Shown here piece by piece: positions 1 to 11,599 of a stretch of 64,000 nt of DNA (position 1 is the stretch's first letter; each line of letters starts with the position of its first letter). The DNA is from Oryzias latipes (lineage: Eukaryota; Chordata; Actinopteri; Beloniformes; Adrianichthyidae): assembly GCF_002234675.1 (NCBI RefSeq), contig NC_019877.2:1936041-2000040 (forward strand), given 5' to 3'. The notes under the pieces are model-generated. The model did no database searches and was not told the DNA's origin. It saw only the letters and a list, made by a program, of their open reading frames with translations. Position numbers and translations under genes: made by a program.

Positions 1-755
1 GGGTCGCTGGAGCCTCCTCAGCTGCTTTCAGGTGAAGGGGGGGGACCGGTCACAGCCGCAGACCCCCCCTCATCTGTTTCCGTTTGCTTTAAATCCGGGT
101 TCCATCGGCGCGTTTGCCTCTGTCAGCGATCTAATCGGTGCGTGATGCTGAGGGGACGTGATGGGAGGATGATATGAAGGCGGCCTCGTCCCAGCGGCGG
201 CGTCGATGCATCGACCGCTTCGGCTGGAACGGCTCTCAGTTTAATGGAGGGCGACGCAATCAGAGCGATTCCACCGCCGCTCAGTTCTTTTAATGAATGC
301 AGGTTAGGAGTGAGATGAGAAAATCTCTGCTGAGGAAAGTCCAGTTTGACTCCAGAACTCCAGCCTTTACTTTAAAAAAGACAAAAAATGAAATAAGAAT
401 CCTAACTTGGAAGTTTTAATCCACTGAAAATAGAATTTAGGGGGGAAATGAAATCACGGTGGTGATGAGCTGCTTCCTGTTAGGTTTCTCTGCCACTCAC
501 CTGGATGCTGGACGACTTCCTGTGGGACGCACAGGTGAGGCGCACCTGTCTGAAGGTCACATGTGCACTGGCTGCTGTCAGCAGTGAGGAGGGGGTGTCA
601 AAGCTGCTTCCTGAGCTTCCTTTAACGCAGAGGTCTGCCGCCTTTCACAATAAAAGACCCATTTGGTAGCGAGACGTTCAGAAAACTTCTGTTTCTGCGA
701 CATCAGTTGATCAAATGTAGCTTTTGTATCCTTATAATAATTGTATTGCGACAGG
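1..755. other. intergenic, no gene; unique-looking sequence at 1-300
   Basis: No exon or coding frame can be supported. The first 300 bases are non-repetitive, GC-richer than what follows, and contain TAAT-type motifs near several CpGs, as in some vertebrate regulatory elements. This is only an impression; alignment to other fish would decide. Confidence 0.3.
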
Positions 756-835
756 ATGCACGGTGGTGCAGTGGTTAGCGCTCTCAGAAGGCCCTGGTTT
801 GAATCCCAGCTGGACTCTTTCTTCACAGGTTAACT
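756..835 (+). mobile_element. tRNA-derived SINE head (truncated)
   Basis: The segment has a tRNA-like promoter. The A-box-like GTGCAGTGGTTAGCG is followed by the B-box-like GGTTTGAATCCCAGC and then by a GGACTCTTTC block, as in the common teleost tRNA-type SINE. It is cut off after about 80 bp where a different, hAT-like repeat begins. It is not a working tRNA gene, because no acceptor-stem pairing is preserved. Confidence 0.6.
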
Positions 836-839
836 GGTT

Positions 840-1235
840 ACTCTAAGCAAGGCTGGGAAACTCATTTTCACCGAGGGCCACATCAGCATAGCGGCTGTCC
901 TCAAAGGGCCACATAGAACTTATACATGTAACTAAATATAATGGAAAAAAAACATGTTTGCTTGGTACTCTAGCATAAATTCTTTTACATTTGATTCTGA
1001 CAGGTTAGGTTATACGGACAGTGTTTAAGTCCTAATGTACAGTTTCCCAATCCGATATTTCAAGTCCAATTCCCCCTAGATATGAATAAATACACACCAA
1101 TTTTTCATTTTTATTTTAAGAATTTGAAAACTTTTATGCTCTCGCGGGCCACATAAAATGGCATGGAGGGCCACATTTGGCCCCCGGGCCTTGAGGTTGA
1201 CACATGTGCTCTAAAGCAAGGGTGGGAAAACTTTT
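840..1235. mobile_element. hAT-like non-autonomous DNA transposon remnant(s)
   Basis: The block contains repeated GAGGGCCACAT words and ends with TTGGCCCCCGGGCCTTGAG, typical of hAT-derived repeats in vertebrates. A similar word, CTCTAAGCAAGGCTGGGAAA, at 841-860 recurs near 1208-1228 in the same orientation. The region may therefore be two nested or tandem copies. No transposase frame is present. Confidence 0.45.
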
Positions 1236-1599
1236 TTAGTAACTTAACTCACAAAAGAAAGAAGTAACATTGAATCTGGATGAAAATATGCTTCAATTTC
1301 AATATAAATATATTTGAAAACGGAACATTTCGGAGTGTTTTCTTTCAAACTATGATTTTTACTGGTATTTTAGTGCTAATTGTACCGATGGGTTGACGTC
1401 CCTTCAGGGAAAATAATGCTGCATTCATGTTATGTTGGAATGATGGGAAAAAATAACACCGCATGAATTCATAACAACTTTTTGCACCCAAATGAAGGTC
1501 CAATTATTTGGACCAGAATCACAGGGAAAATGAAACATTAATGTAATTGATCCCAGTTTGGCGGGTCAGCTTGCAAGTGGGAGTGACGTTGTGGCCCTG

Positions 1600-1685
1600 G
1601 GACATGACCTGTCCAGGGCGTATCCCAGCAGGACAGGCTCCAGCAACCCAAGGCGGGTCAGGAAAATCGACGGATGGATGAATTA
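1600..1685 (+). mobile_element. SINE-type 3' module ending in GGATGGATGAA
   Basis: Contains the GACCTGTCCAGGGCGTA and AGGCTCCAGCAACCC words and ends in CGACGGATGGATGAA. This is the typical 3' body and GGAT-type tail of a widespread fish short interspersed repeat. The tRNA head is missing, so it is 5'-truncated. Confidence 0.55.
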
Positions 1686-1689
1686 TGGC

Positions 1690-2875
1690 AGCAGCTTCTT
1701 TGGACAGCAGTTCTTATCAAAATAAAGGACACCCTGCCTCCAATAGGATCCTCCTGCTGCTGCTGCTGCAGATTTACTTGCAATTATAATTTTAATACAT
1801 TTATTTATAAGAATATGTGCTAAAAACATATTCTACTAGTAAATCAATCTGACAATAAACCTTTAATCATCGTTTTGCTGAGTTATTTGATTTCTGCGGT
1901 AAAACACACGTCTCTTGATTTTTTGAAATGTCACCAGTAGTAAAAGGAAAAGAACAAAAAGAACGAATGTCACGAATATACGGTTACGTCAGTTTAAATA
2001 TCTTAAACCACGACCCCATTTTTAATTTATTCAGATTGTTTGCAAGCTCCGATGTTTTACAGCACACCATGTAATCACGCAACAGTCTGATTGGTTGAAT
2101 CGATTTTCAATTCAGCATTGAATCCTTTTCTTTTATTTGCTTAAAGCGTCAAAGATAAAATGACATTTTTGTCACCATTTGTCAGTTTCCTAAACTTTTC
2201 ATCTGATCCAAAACCTTCCTAGACAACAATCTAAAGGCTTGCTTTTATTTTGAAGAATCGAGCAGATTCCCTGTGATGGAAAACATCTTTTCTGCTGGAT
2301 TTTATTCTTAGAAATTGACCCATTTTGTTTTGTGCAACAGTAGATTAGCAGATCTTTGGAAGTCTGGAGGCCGTCAAGGATTCTCTTTCCTCTTTCATCA
2401 GAACTTTGCCTTCAGCTGTGTTTTTTTTCTCCTCTTCTGTATTTTTCTCTCACTTTCCCTCCAAGTCTTTGCCTCTTTTTTGTTTTTCTGCGCTGTTCTG
2501 CAGACAAGACTTTGCCTTTTATGCTTTGATTGGAACCAGAGACGACGGATTTTCAACTAAATCTTTGCTCCGATTGGTCAAATAAAAGGGAAACCTTGAC
2601 CTTTCTGCAGCAGCAGCAGGTCAGAAAGGTCTGAGCTGAGCACAAATAGAATGCTAGGACTTTATCAATGGATTTCCTGTTTGGCCTCCTGACAGCTGAT
2701 GTTAAACTTCCCCTGATCCCTGAGGGAAACCTGCATTGTTTCTGTTGAATTTGGCTGAAAAAGGAACCATCAAAAATGGTGCCCACGCCTTCATCTACAT
2801 CTGTTTCACTTCTTTTATTTTGTAAAACGCCAAACTTTCTCGTTAATTGAATTGCTGGCTCAAGCTGAACGAAAT
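1690..2875. other. intergenic, no gene seen
   Basis: AT-rich sequence with no supported exon. The 81-codon open frame near 2315-2560 is low-complexity Phe/Leu/Ser with no splice context and is not called. Confidence 0.4.
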
Positions 2876-2879
2876 GACA

Positions 2880-3890
2880 CCAGTTTCAGTTTCAGTTTCT
2901 TTCAAACACAAATGAAAAATCAACACAGTGGTTTAAGAAAGACCTAAAACAATACAGTGTGCTTGAAAAGGAGTGGGTTGAAGAGGAATCTTGTCTGCTC
3001 CCATCCCTTTTTACAAATCCTGACGGTGTGCGTATTCAACACGCGTACAGATAGGTACAAAACATTCACGTACAATTCTGCATGGCAACTGTGCAAAAGT
3101 GACATTTTTTGTTTTATTAATCATTTCTGGCCTTATACAGTACTATAGTGACTTCTTGTAGGATTTTTTGAATACATGTAAACTTTTGTTTGTTTTAAAC
3201 CTTCATCCAATCTATTCCATAAATCCACACCACAATTTGATAAACACATTTTCTTTTTTGTAGTGGGAATGTACTGCTTTATGAATTTCAGTTGTTTTCT
3301 TAGATTGTAACTCCCTTCTCTGTCTATGAACATTTGCTGTAAGTTTATTGGAAGTAAGTTGTTTCTGGCTTTAAGCATGATGAGTGTCGTCTTCAGTTTC
3401 ACTAGATCCCCTAGTTTCAATAAACCCGAGTATTTGTGTGTGTCCCATTGTCCACTCCATGAATCATTCGAACAGCTTTTTTTTGTAATATATATAAACA
3501 CTGTAGGTTTGTTTTCTAAGGATTTCCCCAAACTTCTACACTGTACTGTAAATATGGTAGTATTATGGATGAATATATTAGTAAACGTGCTTTGTGAGGT
3601 GTTTGTGGCGTTTTCCGAAAATCATGAATTTAGTTTTGTTAACACTGAGTGAGAGTTTATTTTTGTCAAACCATTGTTTCAGTTTCCCTAATTCTGTATT
3701 AACTATTTTTACAATTTTCTTGAGATTTTCCCCTGTACAGACTTGTGTCGTCAGCATATAAAAAGTATTTTAGTGTATTTGATACCAAGTGTATGTCATT
3801 AATGTATAGGATGAACAGTCGGGGGCCTAATATTGATCCTTGTGGAACTCCACAGCTTAAATTTAGCAGGGATGAAACTGCTGCCTGTTA
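2880..3890 (-). mobile_element. 5'-truncated L2/CR1-like LINE (reverse-transcriptase C-terminal part)
   Basis: On the minus strand, about 3780-3862 encodes the reverse-transcriptase words GVPQGSILGP, LFILYIND and, further on, YADDT. This is the catalytic YxDD region of a CR1/L2-type RT. The frame is broken before an open segment at 3531-3133 that holds a typical LINE C-terminus (LKARNNLLP, YNLR, CGVDLWN). The 3' UTR runs to a GAAACT-repeat tail at 2881-2900, so the 3' end looks intact while the 5' end is truncated near 3890. The copy is dead, with a frameshift and missing endonuclease and N-terminal RT. The clade is inferred from motif style. Confidence 0.75.
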
Positions 3891-4046
3891 TTAATACAAC
3901 TGTTTATCACACATGTTATGACCATATAAGGAATGTGGGCGTGGTTAACAAAAACCCAATCTTCCTCTGCAGTTTTTGACATTTTTCTTATTTTTCTTTA
4001 GTCGAAACGCTTAAAATTGAACCAGAACATTTCATCCAGAAAGGTT

Positions 4047-4062
4047 GGGGGGCGCGCCCCCC
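4047..4062. repeat. perfect 16-bp GC palindrome
   Basis: Six G, CGCG, six C: a perfect inverted repeat with no loop, inside AT-rich sequence. It lies just upstream of a LINE 3' UTR fragment. No function is evident. Confidence 0.6.
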
Positions 4063-4189
4063 AGCCGTGTACATTCTTCCAGAAAGGCTGTGGGCTCGTC
4101 TCAAGCCCATCTGGATGAAGCTCGTCTGCTGGACTATTCAAACATGTAGTTGTAGAGTTGGATAAGCTAATTCTTCTCTAAGAGTTCTG

Positions 4190-4475
4190 GTGCATCGCCT
4201 GTCCGTCCTGGGGGAGGATCCCTCCTTCATGTGGACCCCCCTGAGGTTTTCTTCTTTTTTGCCGGAACCCGTTTCTTTTTAGGAGTTTTTCCTCACCGAG
4301 AAGGGGGGTCAAAGGGCAGGGATGCCCAGTTTAGTTTAGTCTGTTTAGAATTTTCCTATTAAATTCAATGATTTTATGTTTACATTACAATTACCGGCAC
4401 AAACCCCATTGAGGCGACTGTTGTTGTGATTTTGGGCTATAGAAATAAAATTGAATTGAATTAAAAACCAGGTCT
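4190..4475 (+). mobile_element. L2-like LINE 3' UTR fragment
   Basis: Contains the GGAGGATCCCTCC box, the TTTTTAGGAGTTTTTCCTCACC box and a terminal GGGCTATAGAAATAAAATTG followed by AATTG repeats. This arrangement is typical of the 3' UTR and short tandem tail of fish L2-type LINEs. No coding part remains; the 5' end is lost. Confidence 0.6.
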
Positions 4476-4549
4476 TTTTTTGTTTAAAAATGGAAACGAG
4501 CATTTAGCCGCAGAAACAGATGGATGTGGTGATTATGCAACACATGTCT

Positions 4550-5070
4550 GAACGTGGAGGAGAAAAACCTGCCAGTTCCTCCATTGATGTTCCTGCCAAG
4601 AGGCGTTCGAGAGTGGAACGCAGGGAGACGCCGAGTGCCGAGAAATGAGATTCCTTCCAGTCCTGCGATGCAGGACCGAGGCGGTAATGATGCGGTAATG
4701 GACGAGGCGGCGTCAGCGCTGATTAGGATCAGTCCAGGGGAGTCAGGGGCCCTTCAAATTGCTAATCAAAGCTGGCCGTGAAGACAGGCAGCTATTCTCG
4801 CCGGGTGTCTGCGCCGCCCTTGTTCCCGAATATGAGATGCCGCTTTAGCCCCAAACGGAGCAGGAAATTTGCATCTCCTTTGACTCGGTAAAGGTCACGG
4901 CTGCCACGGAGGTCCAGAGAGGACGAGGGGAAACAGACACATGGTTCTCTGATCAGAAATGATGCTCTGCTCTCCTGAGCCTCCCAGCATCCTCTCTGAT
5001 TCATCTTTCTCTCTGCTTTTTCTGCCTTTGGACCCGACAGACACATTCCCCCTGGTCGTTTTTTCGCCAT
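4550..5070. promoter_or_regulatory. candidate conserved non-coding element
   Basis: A non-repetitive stretch with several homeodomain-like motifs (GCTGATTAGGATCA, TTGCTAATCAAAG) and no plausible exon. The 75-codon + frame here lacks splice sites and family resemblance. I infer a regulatory element only from composition and motif density, so confidence is low. Confidence 0.25.
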
Positions 5071-6160
5071 TCAATCCCAATATTGCATGCACATAGAAAC
5101 TTTTCAGAAGTTTGACCACTGAGTTAGCATAATCAAGTCAGACTCTGTATGAAGGGAAGCAGCTCAGCTTCAGAAAAATTCAGGATTGTGGTCTAATGAG
5201 ATCAAACTAACTGACCAAACACAAATAACTGGGCCATCCGCAGGCTGTCTGCGATTATTGGTCATTAAAACGCTTCTGCATTTATTCAACCACCACTGAA
5301 AGCATTACACACAATAACGTTGAACTTATTATGCTGACATGTTTGGATTTTTTTTTCTGTTGTCTTTTTAGTTCCATTCACTCAGAGTTAGGTTTTGTAT
5401 CATGGTGATTTTCTTTTTATAGTTTATTTTTTAAAAAGCTTTCAGCAATAAAAGAAAACAGCAGAAAATTGCAAATGTTGTATTAAGTAACGTCATTTCC
5501 CGATTATGATAGTTTGATTTGTTTTCAAAGTCTCAACCTTGTACACACAGAAACTTGTCTTTGTATTTTTAAGAGGACATTCAGTTCAACATAAGCAAAC
5601 AGCTCACTGCAATAGCACAAACACCAAACACTCTAACATCTCTAAGAAACTCTCCATTAAGGCCATGTCACGCGTGATACACGTGATTCATACGTGGTTC
5701 CACATACCTGGAAAAACCCCACAAGTAGGTTTGTTACCAAACGCTGGTCCCCAGAATGTCACATAAACAAGAAGACACAAACAAAGAGAAAAAAAAGTCA
5801 AATTCTCTTCTGGCATGATCTGGGGGGGGGGGTTACAAGGTCATCTGATGTGGGACAGCCTGAACACACGTTTCAAACAGGAAGTCAATTGAACAAAAAC
5901 ATTGCCCCACTGAACTCTAATGACCCTTTTTTATGCAACTCCATTAAAGCCCAGTCTTTGTGTGCTTCACTGGTCTTTTTTACACGACACTGTAAACATT
6001 GGACAAACTGTAGTGAGTCTTTTTCTAAGGGACGTCTAACTTTAAAGTAACATTTAATCAGTGGTTTTAAAATCACATTTGGTTTGGGATGATGCAATAA
6101 AAAAGGCATGTTGTTGATGAATAATGTAGTTTATCTATCTGTCTATTAATCTGTGGCCTA
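5071..6160. other. intergenic, no gene seen
   Basis: AT-rich, unassigned. It includes a 12-base G run at 5821-5832. The 118-codon frame at 5694-6050 has no recognisable family or exon borders. Confidence 0.4.
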
Positions 6161-6164
6161 TTAA

Positions 6165-6870
6165 CCAGAGGTAGAGCGGTTAACTTCAAATTAGAGGATC
6201 AGGGGTTCGGCTCCTGCCCTGCCCGCACGTATGTCGAGGTGTCCTTGGGCAAGACGCTGAACCCCACTCTGCTCCTGGTGGTTAAAGGTTTGCGCCAGGG
6301 TTGGGCAGCAAAGTCGGTGTTTATGGGTGAACGGGACTGTAAAGCGCCTTCTAGTGCTACGTTGCCAAACGTAGCGCCATGGGGTTTCTGAAAAGATCGT
6401 TGACGTGGTCATGAATGTATACGGTGACAGTCAGGCGTCCAGAATGGCCCCCTTTGTTTTATAACCCTAGGTTAGCGGGCGGCTGGTGGCACGTTGATAT
6501 GGACGGCCGCTGTCCGGAGACACCTACACATCGTCCAGCCTAAGCTGCTGCCGGCTGCAGATCCGCCTGTCACTGGACTGACTCTGCGCAACCTCGAAAT
6601 GTACCTGGCCGCTCACTGACTGATGTCAACTTTTAGAAAGAAATCGTCTGGTCGCCATCAAATTTGAACTTTTTCTTAAAACCTTCGCAGCCAACACACG
6701 TAATTTAAAAAAGTAACTGCTGCCTCCTGATTACAAATGTCGCTGCGCGACCACCTACCAAATAATTTGCAATTAGGTTGCTAGGCGTTTTGGGACATGT
6801 GACAGTAGTTTGACAAGGTAAAGCACTATATTAGTACACCCATTTACCATTTACCAGTGAAATGGGAGGC
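6165..6870 (+). mobile_element. tRNA-type SINE interrupted by a ~455-bp insertion
   Basis: The head carries A-box-like TAGAGCGGTTAA and B-box-like GGTTCGGCTCC, then the teleost words TGTCCTTGGGCAAGACGCTGAA and GACTGTAAAGCGC up to about 6362. The matching 3' end (GGTAAAGCACTATATTAGTA, CCATTTACCATTTACC) resumes at about 6817. The material between belongs to another repeat family, so the SINE was probably split by a later insertion. Exact junctions are uncertain. Confidence 0.55.
6470..6640 (+). repeat. dispersed repeat family C, copy 1
   Basis: The words GATATGGACGG, TCCGGAGACA and GCGCAACCTCRAAATG recur at 10000-10190 (opposite strand) and 10830-10920 (same strand). This copy sits inside the interrupted SINE. 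The family was not recognised. Confidence 0.5.
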
Positions 6871-6879
6871 AGTGAATGG

Positions 6880-8615
6880 TCATTGAGGCGGGGGGGGGCG
6901 TAAACCTTTGGTCAACGTAGCCGTCCCACTTCAGGCTGAATCAATCAGGTGAACATAACTTAGTTACATGTTTGGCGCCCCTTGTGTTTGAGGGTGGAAT
7001 TACAATTACAGACTATAAAAAGGGACTTGAATTTATTTGGAGAGAGAAAAAAATCCGTTTCATACTTCCTACTTTGTAATGTCAGTTTAAAAAACGTTTT
7101 TATTTTACTCTGCATTCACATTTGAAATGTAATAAACTGTGAATTAAAAAATAGCATCAGTCTTTCCTGTTCCCACAATGCAGAAAAACCAAACCGACAG
7201 CCGTGTTTGTAGCTGCACACAACACGGAGACCTAATGGCTCAGTTGGATCAATTAATGGGGCGCACCGCTGGCCATGTCGCTCCACAACCTTTGATTTCC
7301 ACGCCGCCCTCTCGCTCTGCCTTGTTAGCTGAACGCACACTGAGCTGCGGTGGGGAATGTCACCTAAAAATGGTGGGCCGCACGGTCCTCTCTAATGAGA
7401 TGGAAACAAAGCCAGCCGGTGGTGGACGCTGCACCGACCCGCAGGGTCAAACAGAACCGCTTGAAGCCTCATTTCAGGCTTCAGATGAGCACACGTCTGC
7501 AGGAAACGCACGGAAAACCCTTTGGTTTATGTTGCACGGTTATATGAATGCTATCAAAGTATGGAGAAGTTCGTAGACGGTTCTGCTTCAGTGACGGCTC
7601 TTCAGTCTCACTCAAAGTGGGAGGTTTAACGACTGACTGCCTCGCCCGAAGCCACGCTTCCAGAGTGGATGAATAGATTTCATCTGTTTTTCTGCGTAAA
7701 AAGATTTGCAGAAAACATTGATCCTAAAAATCCAATAAATGACATAACAAGGTTTGCATTTAAACTCCTATAAACGTTTAAGCAACCATTTAGAAAAATT
7801 CACCTGCATTTGAATCAGGATCGACTTCGCTCTGATCACAGCTTCTCGTTTCTCTGAAGCTTCAGCTGCCGTCAAAGCGGGGCGGCGTTGACGCACACCA
7901 ATCCCCAAAATGATGAAAGCTGGAGATGAAAGATTATTTTGGTGCTCAGATCATTTTCACTTTAAGTGTTGAGATTTCGTGAAAAGTCTTCCAGCTCAAT
8001 GTCAAAATGTAGGAGGAAGATGGTTCAAATTTGGAGCTACTTTGTCCAAATAATTTATATTTAGCATTGAAAGTCATTGCATCTTCAAACATGTGACTCC
8101 AAAGAAGATTTGTTTTCATTCAAAGATCTTTTTTAATTTGTGGTTTGAAACATTTTTTAGTGTTTTTTACCACTTTGGCTTCAACAATTTACCTTAAGGC
8201 CAGGTTTTTGCTGAAATGCTTGATCTTCTCTATACAACCAGCTTCTTTTTATTCAATAACTCCTCAACAAACCTCAAAATGTCTGCAAAAATTCACAAAA
8301 ATTTGTGAACATAAACAGTTTTTATGTTTTATAGCAAAAGATCTAAAGTGTATGGATAAATAAAAATGCATGAGTCCACAAACAAAGCAAAGAAAAGGTC
8401 AAAATAATATGAAAACTATACTAATTGAAGAGCAGAATAAAGAAATTAAACTTAAACATTAAAATGTAAATTAAAAGAACATATGCTAACTAAAAAAACA
8501 GAACAACTAGATAAATGTAAAAAATATGGATGGATGGAGATGGGAAAAGGTAATTTTCAGGACAGATTTCCATAAAATGGTTTCCTCCTTTTATTGATCC
8601 TGACAGTCTCCCTCC
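6880..8615. other. intergenic, no gene seen
   Basis: Mostly unique sequence. A 132-codon open frame at 7178-7576 was considered, but it lacks splice sites, domain resemblance and a credible start context. An 11-base G run lies at 6890-6898. Confidence 0.35.
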
Positions 8616-8619
8616 GATC

Positions 8620-8860
8620 ATCTTCTGATCTTTCTACAAAGTGTGTCGTTTTGTCAGGAGAATTTCACCTCTGACTGTTGGTGCGGAGCAACCCCGCCGC
8701 CTCTCCCCGTCCCCGTTGATGAGAGCTTGGAGCTTGTGGCCAACATGGCACATATTCCACGTGATAAATACTCCTGATTGACAACAATTTGAATAAATGA
8801 ATACCCATAAAATGCTATTTGAAGCGTAGTTTTCTTTATTTATGTCCTCCATCATCAGAA
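8620..8860 (+). repeat. dispersed repeat family A copy
   Basis: A mid-repetitive element of up to ~400 bp found at least eight times in this window. Shared words are GGTGCGGAGCAACCCCGCC, TACTCCTGATTGACAACAA, TTTGAATAAA and TATGTCCTCCATCA. It has no coding capacity and I do not recognise the family. Other copies are listed separately. Confidence 0.55.
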
Positions 8861-8979
8861 AAATGCCACAAGCTTCGTCAGAGTGAGTTTTGAACTCAGA
8901 GCCTCAACCTTTTCTCAGCTGCCTCACCCTAACATTCATTTTATGTTGACCTCTGTAAGCTAGTGAATCCTGGTTTCTG

Positions 8980-9345
8980 TCTTTTTCTTTTTCCTTTCCT
9001 TCTGTGCCATGAATCCAGCTGACAAACGGTACAAAAGCCTCCAATCCTCTCAAATCAAGCTTTTTTCCTTCTTTTGCCTCTCAGAGCAGCTCCTGTCAGT
9101 CAACACTCCTTCTCTCCTCTCCAAGAGTCTATTTTCTGTCTTTTTCTCCTCCCTTTCAACCTTTTTTTTCCCTCCTTTTCCTCAGAGTCACTCCTCCCTC
9201 CTCTCTGGTCAACAGCCAGTTTCTTCTCTGCGATCTCTCCCCTTCACCGCTTCCTTCCTCACTTGAGCGTCTTTCTTTTCTGTCCTCCTCCTTCCTGCCC
9301 TACATTACCTCTCTTCTTTTCACTCCTTCTGTCCTGCCCCCCTTC
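8980..9345 (+). repeat. polypyrimidine-rich tract
   Basis: About 360 bp dominated by C and T on the + strand (TTCCTTTCC, CTCCCTTTC, TTTTCCCTCC). It creates open frames rich in Ser, Leu and Phe that are not genes. Confidence 0.6.
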
Positions 9346-9999
9346 AGCATGCAACGCAGCATAAAAGACATCAAAGTCCAGGAACGGTTGGTTTGGCAAC
9401 TAAAGAGGAAGATTTTTGTTGGAGCAAAGCGAAAAGCCTCGTCGTTCAGTTCAAACCGCAGGTTTCCAGTCAGTCACGCCTTCAGAGCTAGCAGGAGATT
9501 AGAAGTTGTGGCATCTCCTGCACAAACTCAATTCAGACAAAAGCTGGAGGAAGACCTCTCTCCTTGAAGAGGGAACCCACACTTTAAGCCGTGTTCAAGG
9601 CGGCAGCATGGACCTGGGGAGTCGGGGGGACAGAGGAAGGACAGGTTTGGGAGATTAGAGGATGGGCGGGTGACCTGAGCAGATGTTCCCTGTCCTCTGT
9701 CGCATTGAGAATCCTGCGCCGTCACGATTGCAGGGAAGCAGAGTCTTAAGTCATTTGTTGGAGAAATGAACCGATATCTCCACCTCACAGTCTGCGTGGA
9801 GGAAGTGCAGAGAAATACTTTTAGTATTTCTTCTGTCACTTCAAAACTTCTGTTTTGTCTCGTAAAAGGCAAAGACCCCGAAGTTTTCCACGAGCGATTA
9901 CTGGAGAATAGGCAAGAGTCTCAACAACACGATACATATCACAATATGTCAAAGGTTTCTCCCCCTTTGGTCACAAACACAACTGCCACCACGCAATGG

Positions 10000-10190
10000 G
10001 GATCGACAGAACCTTCCAGGTTAGCTACCGCCGCCCGTCATTGGCGTGGTCATCAGTCTGTCGGGGATGACGACCGGGGCAATGGTAACCAAATCGCCGG
10101 CCCACAGCCGCTCTGATTGGACGACATGTAAATGTCTCCGGATGGCGCCCGTCCATATCGAGTACCACCCGCTACTCTCTGGAGGGGGTA
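10000..10190 (-). repeat. dispersed repeat family C, copy 2 (inverted)
   Basis: The reverse complement of about 10100-10170 matches 6490-6560 (GATATGGACGGGCGCCATCC, GGAGACATTTACATGTCGTC). It abuts a piggyBac-type MITE at 10191. Confidence 0.5.
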
Positions 10191-10411
10191 TATAACCCAT
10201 GTGCTGTCTTAGATGACCCCTCCCTTACATTGACGTGTTCTCCCTAACATGACAAAGGTGGATAAAGGTGGAAAGATTTCATGTAATCCATGGACACCAG
10301 TGAAGATCACAAATCATTGAAGAAAAAAGGTTCAGAGCACTGTCTAGTGGGTCTAGATGACCCAACTCCCAATTTTAAAGTGTCTAGGATAGAACAAGGG
10401 GTAAAAAGGGG
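10191..10411 (+). mobile_element. piggyBac-type MITE, copy 1 (decayed ends)
   Basis: About 220 bp matching the better-preserved copy at 24094-24319 throughout: CATTGACGTGTTCTCCCTA, GGTGGATAAAGGTGGAAAG, ACACCAGTGAAGATCACAAA, GGGTCTAGATGACCCAACTC. The expected TTAA ends have drifted (ATAACCC at the left, GGGGTAAA at the right). Non-autonomous. Confidence 0.7.
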
Positions 10412-10930
10412 TCCATTTTGCACCGCTGGTCATCTGCAACTCAGGTTTTAAGCATATGTTATAATCTTCTCAAATTTACAAACGTACAGGTTTTTAGACG
10501 ACGTGCCTCCCAGCGAGGGCAAAGCAGGACAACGAAGGTTCAAGCGGTCCAACCACAGCAGGAGTCTTCATCGGATGAAGAGCGTCAGTGCAGTCCCCTC
10601 GTTCATATGCTGGACCCGCGGCGGCCGGGATCGTCAGATTGACGTCTGGTCATCGCTGGGCCCCATGTCAGCCCTCGTCGAGTGCCTGGCTGCTACCGTA
10701 CGATTAATGAGAACCGGACGGTGGCAGTGGGACAGCGGCAGGGGGTGGATGGAGGGTGGCAGTCTGAAATCAGCCGATTGTAAGAGAATTTTGTGGACCT
10801 AGGAGACCCTCCCATCAGTCAATTTCCACTGCTGCCCTTCTGTCACCCCCCTGCCAATGGACTGCCACCGCGCAACCTCCAAATGAGCCCGGACGACCAC
10901 TGACCGATGTCAAACATTTTTTCTGTTTGT
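10412..10930 (+). repeat. unassigned GC-rich segment ending in family C copy 3
   Basis: 10412-10830 is GC-rich and holds weak open frames (74 and 99 codons) with a Ser/Glu/Asp patch. I could not assign them. 10830-10920 repeats the family C words GCGCAACCTCCAAATGAGCC and CACTGACCGATGTCAAAC. The block may be the remains of a larger transposon around the MITE. Confidence 0.4.
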
Positions 10931-10934
10931 CTGC

Positions 10935-11105
10935 AGGTGGACGGAGGAGCAGGGAGACTTTGGCCCCGCCCAGCGTATTTTCTGCATCACAAATACTATC
11001 TGGTTTTTGTCTGCTCCTGATCCGTCATGAATTGAATAAACAAAGACTTAGAAGCGCAGTTTTACTCTTAAATTCTTTTCTTGATGTCCTCCATCACGAG
11101 AAAAA
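10935..11105 (+). repeat. dispersed repeat family A copy
   Basis: Shares GGCCCCGCCCAGCGTATTTT, CTGCTCCTGATCCGTCATG, GAATAAACAAAGACTTAGAA and GATGTCCTCCATCA with the other family A copies. It ends about 1.2 kb upstream of the shisa8 coding start. Confidence 0.55.
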
Positions 11106-11599
11106 ATAAAAACACCCTTTTCCTTGGAGTGGCTCTTCCAACCCCGTTATTCCAAAGGTGATTCTGCTCGCCAACAGTCCTCCTCACGTCAGAACATTTG
11201 ACAACCAAGTCGTCTTTATGGTACTTTACAAACCTAAAATGTGTTTTTGTGTGTTTCCCACCAGATGTGTCTGTGTTTCCACTAAAATACTCCAAACTGA
11301 GGAGGAAAAAAGGCTTAATGGAGGCAACAGGAAGTCCAGAGACAGCCAGGTTCTTATGGGTTCAGCATAAATCAGCAGATCTTTGTTGGACTTTTGTGTT
11401 TTTTGGTTCATAACTTTATGAAACATCCACCACAGACTGGGAGATTTTCCTTTTTCACATGTTCCCCGCCTCATGTCCTCCATCCTTCCAGGCGTTTGTG
11501 CGCCGAGGATGATGGGAGATGCAGCTGGATGTGACTCCCCCTGCACGCTCTCCCTCTCCTCCCTCCCCGGCGCTGTTGGGAGGTAGAGGAGGACATCTC

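Noticed and set aside
756-835. Possible tRNA gene from A/B-box-like words (also at 6165, 37640 and 58480)
   Set aside because: No complete cloverleaf or acceptor stem; SINE context.
7178-7576. 132-codon + frame as a possible gene
   Set aside because: Composition is like non-coding DNA, no family resemblance, no exon borders.
10418-10802. Possible piggyBac transposase remnant next to the MITE
   Set aside because: Only a Ser/Asp/Glu-rich patch is present; no DDD-region or Cys-rich zinc-finger words could be recognised.
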